Notes: generated by a model not told the origin, from the letters alone. A stretch of 64,000 nt of DNA from Burkholderiaceae bacterium (GCA_018882785.1 VERI01000004.1:1-64000); one strand, 5' to 3'; counted from the stretch's first letter, positions 1 to 8,664 are shown. Made by a program: numbers and translations.

Positions 1-1464
1 ATTTTATTCTGGCTCAAAGAATCCGATAGATCAGGCGGTGCTCGAAATGGCAGATAACGCGGATTGTTTGTCTCTCCTGCATCAAGAATTGGAGAGATTC
101 CCCTGGACTTCGCTAGGAGGTGCGTTTCTGTCTGTGTACATGACCCAGACGAGGGAGACATACTCGTAACCAAGGGTGCATTTGATGCAGTACTAGAGCG
201 GTGTATCTGCTTTGGAGTTGATGCCCAGCCCCTTGACACAGCCTCACGCCAGAGGGCAAGGGAACTTCACCGGAGTCTTGCGGAGCAGGGGTTGCGTGTG
301 TTGGCAGTCGCGTCTCGCAAGTGTGACTCACATCGTAAGAACTTAACCCCATCTGATGAACAGGCGCTATGTTTTTCCGGGGTACTGTGCTTTCTCGATC
401 CAACTAAGACGGATACGCTATTGATGATTCGTCAGCTGTCGGACCGCGGGGTAAGCCTTAAGATCATAACAGGTGATGACCAGCTGATTGCTCACCGCAC
501 GGCAGAATTAATGGGGTTGTCTGCTGATGAAGTGATCACAGGATCAATGCTGATGCGGATGAGTGACCAGGCGCTTACACATTCAGTATCAAAGGCAGTA
601 ATTTTTTCTGAGGTAGATCCAAGTCAGAAGGAGCGAATTGTCCGCGCACTGCAGAGAAACGGTGAAGTGGTGGGATTTCTTGGAGATGGAGTCAATGATG
701 CGCTTGCATTACACACAGCGGATGTCGGGATTTCCGTGCATAACGCCGTCGATGTTGCCCGTGAGGCATCCGATTTTGTCCTGTTGAGAAAAGAACTGAG
801 TCTGATATGCGCGGGTATCGATGAAGGACGACGTACGTTCTCTAATACGATGAAGTATATCCTTAGCACAACAAGTGCTAACTTCGGGAACATGATTAGC
901 CTTGGGGCACTTTCGTTATTTCTGCCGTTTCTCCCGTTATTGCCTTCGCAGATTTTATTAAACAATTTTCTTTCGGATATTCCCTCGGCCGCGCTATCTG
1001 GAGATAGGGTGGACGCCATTTGGGTGCGAGAGCCTCATCGGTTCGACACTGTAATGATACGAAATGTAATGATTTTTTTTGGATTAATCAGTGTGTGTTT
1101 CGATTTCGCGCTGTTTGCAATTTTATTTTGGGCGTTAGAGTTACGTCCCGAGATCTTTCGTACAGCATGGTTTGTTGAGTCCCTGCTAACTGAGCTTGTG
1201 GTGTTATTCGTTATCCGATCGCTTGCGCCCATGTTTCATAGCCGTCCGTCCTGGGGGCTGATCCTGCTGAGTCTGACTATTGGTAGCTGTGCATTCATAC
1301 TGCCTTATAGTGCGCTTGGCTCTCTGTTTGAATTAGAGCCCTTGCCGATATGGCTCTTGGCATGGATTACTCTTCTGACGGTTATTTATGCCCTTGCTGT
1401 AGAAGTCGCTAAGCGATGGTTTTTCGCGAATCGGAAGTTGGCTAGGGATTTTGCGGTGATGTAA
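1..1464 (+). pseudogene. MgtA/MgtB-like magnesium-transporting P-type ATPase, C-terminal half, frameshifted
   Basis: This is the 3' part of a P-type ATPase, a family that pumps cations across the inner membrane using an aspartyl-phosphate intermediate. The visible part holds the end of the nucleotide-binding domain (VTKGAFDAVLERC), the phosphorylation-domain TGDD motif and the GDGVNDALAL hinge, followed by about six membrane segments. The region EIPLDFARR and the overall layout resemble MgtA/MgtB Mg2+ importers, but substrate is inference. The DKTGT phosphorylation site lies left of the window. Bases 2-91 read in frame 2 as family-like sequence (GSKNPIDQAVLEMAD); from about base 91 the match continues in frame 1 (GEIPLDF), so one base appears to be missing near 88-94. 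The frame-1 ORF alone begins at a TTG at 64. Base composition is AT-richer than most of the window. It could be a true pseudogene or an assembly error. Confidence 0.7.
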
Positions 1465-1504
1465 TCGCTGACTTAGAGCGCTGGGTTTGTATTAGCGCTG
1501 CCAA

Positions 1505-1836
1505 CTAGTACTTAACGGAGCATCCGTAAGGCGTTGCGCTTTTCAATGAGACAGGCTTTCCAGCGAGTGTCTCTTCAATAGCCTGTTTTACGTAGTTAAT
1601 CGCGTTGGCTATGTCAGCGGGATTTGCGGAACGAATACTGTCAATTGCGCCGTGGTAGTCGATACGCCCGTTGGGATTGATGAGTACCATCTGTGGGGTT
1701 GTGCGGGCACCGTAGGCTCTGCCGTTGCATAGACAACGGCTGGTCCGAGTCCGACGAAGAGAAGCAGAAGCGCACTGACGCCCTGGTAAATACGTCGCGG
1801 AACGCTGTCGGTGTTGTTGGCAATTGGTCTGGCCAT
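1505..1836 (-). pseudogene. Redoxin (AhpC/TSA-type, thioredoxin-fold) remnant with large internal deletion
   Basis: Two pieces of one secreted redoxin gene survive in different frames. From the ATG at 1836 the first frame encodes a good signal peptide (basic start, hydrophobic core SALLLLFVGLG, cleavage near VVYA). At about 1728-1735 the other frame takes over with the conserved C-terminus of the family: GRAYGARTTPQMVLINPNG, then HGAIDS, LAGKPVS and the terminal PYGCSVKY, stopping at 1505. The middle of the protein, which would carry the redox-active cysteine region, is missing (roughly 120 residues, judging from family length), and the two pieces are out of frame. I therefore read it as a pseudogene created by deletion. 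It lies 9 bases downstream of the phasin gene on the same strand. Function is almost certainly lost. Confidence 0.72.
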
Positions 1837-1845
1837 TCCTCCAGT

Positions 1846-2328
1846 CTAAATCGTACTGAATGCGATAGGCAATAGCTGGCCCAGTGGCTGCGGGGGTTTC
1901 GCACGATGGCCTGTCTGCGGTTCGCTGCCAAAAAATCCTCTTAGCGCGGTGCTCAGGGGCATTGCGCCGGCGCGCTCCTGCAGGGCGGTGACTGTCTCCC
2001 GCTGCCACGCGGAGATCGCCTCCCTGGAGACGGATGTGATTCTGAGTTGGGCACCGACCCATGTTTCAAGGTTTTTTTGAATCTGATGGATCTGTAGGCG
2101 CATGATCAACAAAGGCAGACTGCCTAGTGATGTGGCGACACTTACCCAATCCCCTGCACTGAGAAGATCCTTCGCGGCTGATTCAAACTCATGGGTGCAT
2201 ATCTCAAGGTTTTTTTCTAGCTCGTTGATCGTTAGCGCGGTTTGGTTACGGCCAAGTTCACATAAGGATAGGAGCAGCATGAGGTTTGATTTTCCGAGGG
2301 TGAGTCCGATCTGCTGATTAATATTCAC
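1846..2328 (-). CDS. Phasin family protein (PHA granule-associated)
   Basis: A 160-residue, mostly helical protein without signal peptide or membrane segment. Phasins coat polyhydroxyalkanoate granules in the cytoplasm and influence granule size and number. The pattern of amphipathic helices (NLMLLLSLCELGRNQTALTI, then ESAAKDLLSAGDWVSVATS and a third helix with ETWVGAQLR) resembles the phasin family: a helix starting around residue 10, an acidic-amphipathic second helix and a conserved short break. The gene starts 18 bases downstream of the PHA synthase stop on the same strand, which strongly supports the assignment. The last ~25 residues are rich in Pro and Gly and look disordered. Confidence 0.72.
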   Translation of the reverse strand: MNINQQIGLTLGKSNLMLLLSLCELGRNQTALTINELEKNLEICTHEFESAAKDLLSAGDWVSVATSLGSLPLLIMRLQIHQIQKNLETWVGAQLRITSVSREAISAWQRETVTALQERAGAMPLSTALRGFFGSEPQTGHRAKPPQPLGQLLPIAFSTI

Positions 2329-2346
2329 AATAACTCCTTCTTGAAC

Positions 2347-4104
2347 TCAGGTCTCATATACGTACGTCCCCGGGGCATCTGTCAGATGTTCAATCTCTGA
2401 CTCGGATGGGCCGATCGACGGTGGACGGTCTTGACCTGAGCACCGGGCATCGAGCCACTCGATCCAGGTGGGCCACCAGGATCCTTGTCGTCCATCCGCC
2501 TCGTTAAGCCACCGCTGATGTGGGATGTAATGGCCCCCAGCGGGCCTGCAAAGAACGCGATAGGTTCGGTCCGTGCGTTCAGGTGAGTTCACAATCCCGG
2601 CGTTATGACCGCCGGTGGTGAGTACAAATGTGATCTCTGCAGGCGTCAGATAATGGAGTTTGTAGACTGAGCGCCATGGTGCGACATGGTCTGCTGTTGT
2701 TGCGACGCAGAAGATCGGGGCGTGAATATTAAATAGGGTAATGGGTTCGTCTTTTACTCGATAGCGGCCTTCGCTGAGCGAATTATTAAGGAATAAGTCA
2801 CGCAGATATCTGCCGTGCATACGGGCAGGCATTCGAGTTGTATCCGCATTCCATGCCATCAGGTCGGATACGGGGGCCCGCTCGCCCATTAGATACTCGT
2901 GAATCATCCGTGACCACATCAGATCATTGGATCGGAGCATTTGGAATGCGCCTGCCATCTGGCCTGCCGAAAGGTAGCCAGTTTCCTCCATCTGGGCCTC
3001 CAAAAGACTCACCTCATTTTCATCGATAAAGAGCGCCAACTCTCCAGATTCTCTAAAGTCGGTCTGAGCAGTAAAGAGAGTGATTGACTGAAGCCGTTCA
3101 TCCTTCTCTCGTGCCATTGCAGCCGCCGCAATCGCGAGGAGTGTGCCCCCCAGGCAGTAGCCAGTAGCATGAATTTTCCGATCTGGCACTATCCGACCAA
3201 TCGTATCAATTGCCGTATGAAAACCAAGCTGAAGGTAGTCGTCGAGTTCAAAATCGCGCTCTTTCACCCCAGGGTTTTTCCAAGAGATGCAAAAGACGGT
3301 GTAGCCCTGGTCAATAAGATGCTTGATAAGTGAATTGTGGGGTGATAGATCCAAGATGTAATACTTCATGATCCATGCTGGAACGATGAGAACAGGCTCC
3401 CGTTTTACATGTGTCGTCGTGGGGTGGTACTGGATCAGTTCGATCAGCCGATTTCGGAGAATGACTTTTCCTGGCGTCCGAGCGACATCAATCCCCACCC
3501 GGTATTGATGGGCATGGGTAGGCGGCCTGTTCGTAGTGATGCGTTCTATATCTTCCAGTAAGTTGATGCCACCCGCGATGAGGTTTCTTCCGAAAGTCTC
3601 AGATGTTCTTCTGAGTACTACGGGGTTGGTATGGGGAAAGTTTCCGGGTGACAGCATGTCAAGCCATTGGCGGGCGATGAACGAGACAATATGCTCATGA
3701 TGTCGAGATACTCCTCGCACGTTTGTTGTCGCTGCGTGCCACCACTCATCGCAGAGCAGGAATCCTTGATGGATGAGATTAAATGGCCAGCGATGCCATT
3801 CTTCATCCTTAAATCGCTTATCAAAACTTGGGGGCGTAATACATTCTCGGATCTGTGGGGAAGAGGGCGAAAGCGAGACGGTCTGGCAGTAACAGCTCAG
3901 GCGCAGTGCCTGCTCGAGTGCAAGAACCATTAGATCGAGACGCTTGCCTGGGCTCGCCGCAAGTTGGGTTGCCCAGTCCATCCAGGCAAGTCCAATTGAA
4001 GTAGGTGAGATCGAGGCGCTTAGTCGGGCGATAGCCGCATGGACTTTAGAGTCGAGCGCATGGCCAGCAGAGAGACTTGGCCTATCGGACGGATATGCCT
4101 GCAT
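2347..4104 (-). CDS. phaC: Class I-like poly(3-hydroxyalkanoate) polymerase PhaC
   Basis: PHA synthase polymerises (R)-3-hydroxyacyl-CoA into storage polyester at the granule surface. The 585-residue length fits class I enzymes. The lipase-like box reads GYCLGG with the nucleophile at Cys317; the other triad residues are visible as Asp472 (in ADHVAPW) and His500 (in GGHNAGIVN). An N-terminal helical domain (about 1-220) precedes the alpha/beta-hydrolase core, as in the family. The start ATG at 4104 has only a weak ribosome-binding site, and a slightly later start is possible. A phasin gene follows at once, but no phaA, phaB or phaR gene is in the window, so monomer supply must be encoded elsewhere. 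The final ~40 residues after the core are poorly conserved. Confidence 0.93.
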   Translation of the reverse strand: MQAYPSDRPSLSAGHALDSKVHAAIARLSASISPTSIGLAWMDWATQLAASPGKRLDLMVLALEQALRLSCYCQTVSLSPSSPQIRECITPPSFDKRFKDEEWHRWPFNLIHQGFLLCDEWWHAATTNVRGVSRHHEHIVSFIARQWLDMLSPGNFPHTNPVVLRRTSETFGRNLIAGGINLLEDIERITTNRPPTHAHQYRVGIDVARTPGKVILRNRLIELIQYHPTTTHVKREPVLIVPAWIMKYYILDLSPHNSLIKHLIDQGYTVFCISWKNPGVKERDFELDDYLQLGFHTAIDTIGRIVPDRKIHATGYCLGGTLLAIAAAAMAREKDERLQSITLFTAQTDFRESGELALFIDENEVSLLEAQMEETGYLSAGQMAGAFQMLRSNDLMWSRMIHEYLMGERAPVSDLMAWNADTTRMPARMHGRYLRDLFLNNSLSEGRYRVKDEPITLFNIHAPIFCVATTADHVAPWRSVYKLHYLTPAEITFVLTTGGHNAGIVNSPERTDRTYRVLCRPAGGHYIPHQRWLNEADGRQGSWWPTWIEWLDARCSGQDRPPSIGPSESEIEHLTDAPGTYVYET

Positions 4105-4203
4105 GCCGAGATTCTGATGTGCGCATCGGGAGATGCTATCGGGAGTTCCTTGGCGAGGAACAACATCGGATGTGCAGGCTCAGTCTCCGAGGGTCTAACC
4201 AAC

Positions 4204-5118
4204 CTAGGTTTGATTTGGTCGCTTCGGACCCTGGGCACTCAGCCAGATTCCCAGCACAATGAGTACGAAGGAAACGCCATGGTAAAGCTTGGGATACTCC
4301 CCGAGAAGCAGTGAGGAAAGTACTGCCGCAAGTGGTGGCGTGAGGTTTGCATAAAATCCGGCCAGCGTTGGACCGACCCGTGCGACGCCTTCTCCCCAAG
4401 TCCGGTATGCGAGAAGGGCCGGCCCAAGTGACACAAAAAGCAGGATTCCAACAAGCGACCAGCTCCACTGTATTCTCTGCGGAGACACCCACATTTCACC
4501 CGCCGAAAAGAGTGCCGAAAAAATCAGACCATAGATAACCTGTGCGAGCAACATTGCTGCCCAGTCCTGGCGAATCCGTTTTGGTTCGGTCGTGTGTTTG
4601 AGCATCCAACTGTATACAGCCCAGCCCATCGTCGCGAGTACGATATAGATGTCGCCGGGAAGAAACTGAAATGTCGATAAGTTTCTGAGATCGCCTTGTG
4701 CAAGAACAACAGCCACTCCGAGAATCGACAAGACAGCGCCAATCAAATCCCGCTTCCCCATTTTCTGTCCGTACATGAGTCGGCCAGCCATCAACATCCA
4801 GACCGGCATACTGGCTGCGATGAGGGTTACATTGATGGCGGTGGATGTATGAAGCGCCAGATACTGCAGGGAGTTGTAGCTAAAAATCGATAGAAACCCA
4901 AGCACAATGTAGCGACGCCAGTGGGTTAGCAGGCCGCTCCCACGTTGCAGTACCCACGGTGCAAGTGGGAGCAGAAAAAGAAAAACGAGCAGCCAACGAA
5001 AGAAATTAAATAGCATCGGCGGAATCATGTCCGCTGCTGCCCGGCCCAAGATAGCGTTGCAGGCCCACATGATAGGTGGGATGAGCAAAATCATGCTTCC
5101 AGAGGAACCTGAGCGCAT
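4204..5118 (-). CDS. EamA/DMT-family transporter
   Basis: A 304-residue inner-membrane protein with about ten predicted hydrophobic segments arranged as two EamA repeats, the hallmark of the drug/metabolite transporter superfamily. These proteins usually export amino acids, purines or other small metabolites; the substrate cannot be read from sequence. First-repeat features include FNFFRWLLVFLFLLPLAP and NSLQYLALHTSTAINVTLI; the second repeat begins near residue 160 with GWAVYSWMLKH. The gene lies 15 bases downstream of the TAXI-protein gene on the same strand, so it is probably co-transcribed with it and with gamma-glutamyltransferase, which may hint at an amino-acid-related substrate (inference). 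Confidence 0.85.
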   Translation of the reverse strand: MRSGSSGSMILLIPPIMWACNAILGRAAADMIPPMLFNFFRWLLVFLFLLPLAPWVLQRGSGLLTHWRRYIVLGFLSIFSYNSLQYLALHTSTAINVTLIAASMPVWMLMAGRLMYGQKMGKRDLIGAVLSILGVAVVLAQGDLRNLSTFQFLPGDIYIVLATMGWAVYSWMLKHTTEPKRIRQDWAAMLLAQVIYGLIFSALFSAGEMWVSPQRIQWSWSLVGILLFVSLGPALLAYRTWGEGVARVGPTLAGFYANLTPPLAAVLSSLLLGEYPKLYHGVSFVLIVLGIWLSAQGPKRPNQT

Positions 5119-5133
5119 CTCGGGATAATGTCG

Positions 5134-6429
5134 TTAGCGTGAGCTGCTGGACAAGTGGTCGCGCGCCATATCGATGTGCATGCGAAGGGTGTAGACGTCG
5201 ACAGCGTATTTTTTCGGTACCCTTAGCTCACGTGCACGGTGCTCTATTTCGCTCAGTTCTGCCTCCCAGGCAAGGGATCGGTCTGCCTCACATCGTTTCT
5301 CGAGTGTCCGAAGCTGGCGGTAGATGTTTGATAAGCGGGCCTCGATACCTGCTTTGAGCAGCGCAGGCAGATATCGGATGAGGGGCACGATGATAATGAG
5401 CAATGGAAGCACGAGTCGTATAGCCCGGTCAGCCCAGACTGCTCCCCAAAAGGGTAGATGACGATAAAGGAATGATGGGCCTTTCTTTAGATATTCCTTC
5501 GCGTCTTCGTCGTGAGGCCATGAAAAGCCTATCGCCGAGGGAAAGTCACCTTCGGCCTGCAGCAGTCCCATTTTCTTTAAGGCATCCTCACTGGCCTTAA
5601 GGATAGGGGTAATCAGTGCGGGATGGATATCCTCGTGAATTACAAGGGTCGCAGTAGCCGCCAGCAATTTTGTATCGGACCGGGGCAGGTCTTGCGCTAA
5701 ATTAATTGCGCCACGGGGCAGCAGTGTACTTTTTAAATACGGCATCCGTAGCGCCAGGGCGTCCGCATGAACGAGGCTCATGAGGCCAAGCTCGGGTGAG
5801 CTAAGATATTCAGCAATGATGGGTGTCTGCGGACCTGCCACCAGTAAAGCGGCATCAAGGGTTTTGCTGGCTAGGGACTTCAGGCTGTCACGCGCATCCA
5901 AGTCCATTAGTTTTACATCGGATGTCTCGCCATCTGCATTCAGACCGCCAAGTCTTAGCAGCTCGAGCCCTAGTACGCGTGTCCCGCTTCCTGGCATGCT
6001 GATGGAGATCCGCTTATCTCTGAGCTGGCTGATCTGCGTTGGCGGTTCTTTAAAGGCTTGTCTTCGGTAAAAAATCCATATTTGTTCATCAAAAACAGAG
6101 GCCAGAGCAAAAATGTTCGGCTGTTGTTCGGGTGATCCAACACCGCCTTGTAGGAGTGCCAAGTCGATATTCTGACTACGATCCTCCAGGCGCTTTAAGT
6201 TCTCCGCGCTTCCCGCAGACGGAAGTACCTGGAGCGTAATTCGTTCCTTTGCCAGCTCTTGTGCGAGCTGTACGCCGAATCGGTAGTAAAGACCCCTTTC
6301 GCCGCCGGTTGTCATGGTGATCGTACTGGGGGGTTTTGGAATCAACTGCCATAGCCCAAACCCCACCAGGAGGATCAGCACGGCAGGCCAGATAATGATC
6401 GCGGGGGGTGCTTTAATTTGAAGTCTCAT
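5134..6429 (-). CDS. TAXI-family (TRAP) solute-binding protein, anchored at both ends in the membrane
   Basis: TAXI proteins are the extracytoplasmic binding components of a branch of TRAP transporters. This one has 431 residues: an uncleaved-looking N-terminal membrane anchor (about 10-28), the binding domain (TTGGERGLYYRFG near residue 40, then LLQGGVG and ISMPGSGTRVLG), a second hydrophobic segment near 330-355 (LVLPLLIIIVPLIRYLP) and a charged helical tail of about 70 residues that should lie in the cytoplasm. A free periplasmic TAXI protein would lack the last two parts. No TRAP permease gene (dctQ/dctM type) is nearby. The gene starts 6 bases after the gamma-glutamyltransferase stop, so the two are almost certainly one operon. 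Role in uptake or sensing is open. Confidence 0.8.
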   Translation of the reverse strand: MRLQIKAPPAIIIWPAVLILLVGFGLWQLIPKPPSTITMTTGGERGLYYRFGVQLAQELAKERITLQVLPSAGSAENLKRLEDRSQNIDLALLQGGVGSPEQQPNIFALASVFDEQIWIFYRRQAFKEPPTQISQLRDKRISISMPGSGTRVLGLELLRLGGLNADGETSDVKLMDLDARDSLKSLASKTLDAALLVAGPQTPIIAEYLSSPELGLMSLVHADALALRMPYLKSTLLPRGAINLAQDLPRSDTKLLAATATLVIHEDIHPALITPILKASEDALKKMGLLQAEGDFPSAIGFSWPHDEDAKEYLKKGPSFLYRHLPFWGAVWADRAIRLVLPLLIIIVPLIRYLPALLKAGIEARLSNIYRQLRTLEKRCEADRSLAWEAELSEIEHRARELRVPKKYAVDVYTLRMHIDMARDHLSSSSR

Positions 6430-6435
6430 CTGGTA

Positions 6436-8268
6436 CTAGTCGCCAAGGCTGATTCCCTCTCTTCGGGGATCGGATCCGCCTTGCCAAGAGTTCTCCATTC
6501 TAACGATAGCCTGTATTCCGCTGGGGAGCTCTGAGGGTAGGGCCGACTGTCCAAAGGCGGCGAGCCCCCTGTGGATTGATTGCATCTCCTCTCGCCCTGA
6601 CTCGATTTCCAGTACACGATCGGGACCATTAATTACAAAATTTGGATAGCGGATTGCCGATTGAATACTTAGATTCCAGTCTAAAAAGCCGAGTATGGTT
6701 TTTGTCGTGTAGTGAATGATAGAGGCTCCGCCAGGACTTCCGAGCGCTGCCATGACTGCGCCCCGAGCGCCATCGGGTCTACGTTCAAATATGATGGTGG
6801 GGCTCATCGAGGATCTTGGCCGTTTACCGGGCTGAACCCGATTTGCAATTGGCATTCCTCCTTCGGAGGTTGGCTGAAAACTGAAATCAGTGAGCTGATT
6901 GTTGAGCAGAAACCCTCCGGCTCCCGATAGCCCCACCATTAGTCGGGCGCCAAAGGCGCTTTCTATCGATGTGGTCATGCTGACGACGTTACCGTACTGG
7001 TCAGCAATCGAAAGATGGCTTGTGCCACTCTCGTGCTGTTCGGTCATTACTGCGTGGGATAGTCGCCTGCCGTCAGGGTTGCCTGGCTTCGCCTGATGCA
7101 TTCTTGTCTCACCAATCAACAGGGCACGTTGTCTCAGATAATGTGGGTCCACAAGACTCCTCCAGTCTTGTCCTGGTGCGGCGACAAAGTCAGGATCGGC
7201 GATAAACATCGCCCGGTCAGCAAAAGCCAGACGCGAGATTTCGATGTACTGATGCATCCACTGTGCCGATGTTGGCGGTCCGGAGCGGATACCGACCAAC
7301 TCCAGCATTTGAATAATCTGCCCGATGACGATCCCGCCTGATCCGGGCGGTGGAAATCCGCAGACCTCGACCCCTGGTGCAGGGCGGCGGGAGGTCGTCG
7401 CGGATACGCAGATCGGCTCTCGCTCGATCGCCCGATAGCCACGCAGATCGCTCATAGCCAAGAGACCCGGTGCAGAAGGGTGGCGTCGTACCGCACGGAT
7501 GATTTCTTCGCCGACACGTCCTTTATAAAAACCATCCGCGCCCTCGGCCGCAAGCAGGCGAAATACCTCTGCTAGGTCGGGATTGCGAAGCAGTGAGCCG
7601 ATTGGAAGGGCTTGGCCGTCGGCCTGATAAAACAGTGCGTGCGCTCGTGGATCCTTCCTGAGATGAGGGTCGCGATTCAAGAGCGAGTGAAGTCTTGGGC
7701 TGATCGGAAATCCCGCCGTAGCCAGGTGTATGGCTGGCTCAAATAGCAATGCCCAGGGGAGTCTGCCGTGCTGTTGGTGGGCATGCTCGAGCATGCGCAG
7801 TACACCGGGCGTTCCGACGGATCGGCCGCCATAGACCGCGTCTGGGAATTCCATTGGACGGCCGTGCTGCATGAATAAATCTTCTGTGGCCGCTGATGGT
7901 GCTGTCTCTCTGCCATCGAAGGCCTGCAGGGATTGTCCGTTGTAGTGAAGCATGAATGCGCCACCACCAATTCCGCTGGATTGCGGTTCAACGAGCGTGA
8001 GCACCAGTTGGGCTGCGATCGCTGCGTCAACCGCGCTGCCTCCCTTGCGCAGAATCTCTAAACCGGCCGCGCTGGCGTGTGGATTTGCTGTTGAAACAAC
8101 ATGCCGGGCGAAACTATCCTCTGGTGCTGGCCTGCGGAGTTTTGTGGCATGGGCCGCCTCGGGCTGATCGCGGCTGAGCCCCTGGGCGAGGACCGCCCCC
8201 GCGCCTAGAGCAGCCGATATCAGCGTGGCGCCTAATGCAAGGCGCCACGAATACCATCGAAGAATCAC
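6436..8268 (-). CDS. ggt: Gamma-glutamyltransferase (glutathione hydrolase)
   Basis: This periplasmic enzyme cleaves gamma-glutamyl bonds, for example in glutathione, or transfers the glutamyl group. The 610-residue precursor has an N-terminal hydrophobic signal (about 8-29). The autoprocessing nucleophile is Thr416 in GTSHLS, which would split the chain into a large (about 30-415) and a small (416-610) subunit. Other family blocks are visible: NPHASAAGLEILRKGGSAVDAA near 62, SSGIGGGAFM near 97 and the small-subunit SGAGGFLLNNQLTDFSF near 448, holding substrate-binding residues. Its start overlaps the stop of the preceding CMD-family gene and it is followed 6 bases later by a TAXI binding protein, suggesting use of released glutamate or peptides (inference). 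Confidence 0.93.
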   Translation of the reverse strand: MILRWYSWRLALGATLISAALGAGAVLAQGLSRDQPEAAHATKLRRPAPEDSFARHVVSTANPHASAAGLEILRKGGSAVDAAIAAQLVLTLVEPQSSGIGGGAFMLHYNGQSLQAFDGRETAPSAATEDLFMQHGRPMEFPDAVYGGRSVGTPGVLRMLEHAHQQHGRLPWALLFEPAIHLATAGFPISPRLHSLLNRDPHLRKDPRAHALFYQADGQALPIGSLLRNPDLAEVFRLLAAEGADGFYKGRVGEEIIRAVRRHPSAPGLLAMSDLRGYRAIEREPICVSATTSRRPAPGVEVCGFPPPGSGGIVIGQIIQMLELVGIRSGPPTSAQWMHQYIEISRLAFADRAMFIADPDFVAAPGQDWRSLVDPHYLRQRALLIGETRMHQAKPGNPDGRRLSHAVMTEQHESGTSHLSIADQYGNVVSMTTSIESAFGARLMVGLSGAGGFLLNNQLTDFSFQPTSEGGMPIANRVQPGKRPRSSMSPTIIFERRPDGARGAVMAALGSPGGASIIHYTTKTILGFLDWNLSIQSAIRYPNFVINGPDRVLEIESGREEMQSIHRGLAAFGQSALPSELPSGIQAIVRMENSWQGGSDPRREGISLGD

Positions 8269-8633
8269 TCTGCGAGGGCCTCTCTCGCGACGCGAAACCC
8301 GTCAATGGCCGCGGGTACGCCGCAGTAAATGGCCGCCTGGAGAAGGATTTCTCGAATCTCGTCTTTCGTCACACCGTTTCGAAGGGCTCCTTTGATGTGA
8401 AGTTTCAGCTCGTGTGGGCGATCCAGCGCAATGAGCATTGCAAGATTAAGCATGCTTCTGGTCTTTCGCTCTAGTCCGGGACGATTCCAGACGCGATCCC
8501 AGCAGTATTCTGTGACAAGCTCTTGAAACGGCATATTAAATTCATCGGCGTTTTTTAGAGACTCATCTACATACTGATCTCCCAGCACGGCACGCCGTGT
8601 CGAGAGTCCACGTTCAAACGAGTCAGCATTCAT
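8265..8633 (-). CDS. Carboxymuconolactone decarboxylase (CMD) family protein, PcaC-like
   Basis: A 122-residue all-helical protein matching the length and layout of 4-carboxymuconolactone decarboxylase: the central helix RSMLNLAMLIALDRPHELKL, the block HIKGALRNGVTKDEIREILL, and the C-terminal YCGVPAAIDGF. Classical PcaC acts in protocatechuate breakdown, but no other pca gene is in the window, so the family call is safer than the pathway. A ribosome-binding site (AAAGGTG) stands a few bases before the ATG. The stop codon overlaps the start of the gamma-glutamyltransferase gene by 4 bases, indicating translational coupling. There is no CxxC pair, so an AhpD-type peroxidase role is unlikely. 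Confidence 0.82.
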   Translation of the reverse strand: MNADSFERGLSTRRAVLGDQYVDESLKNADEFNMPFQELVTEYCWDRVWNRPGLERKTRSMLNLAMLIALDRPHELKLHIKGALRNGVTKDEIREILLQAAIYCGVPAAIDGFRVAREALAE

Positions 8634-8664
8634 GGGGCACCTTTCTTACAGCCGGCGGCTGTGT

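Noticed and set aside
1464-1505. AGCGCT...AGCGCT hairpin as a terminator between the P-type ATPase and the redoxin remnant
   Set aside because: Only a 6-base self-complementary stem with an 11-base loop and no T-run on either strand.
5134-6429. Complete TRAP transporter operon
   Set aside because: Only the binding protein is present; the neighbouring transporter is an EamA protein, not DctQ/DctM.
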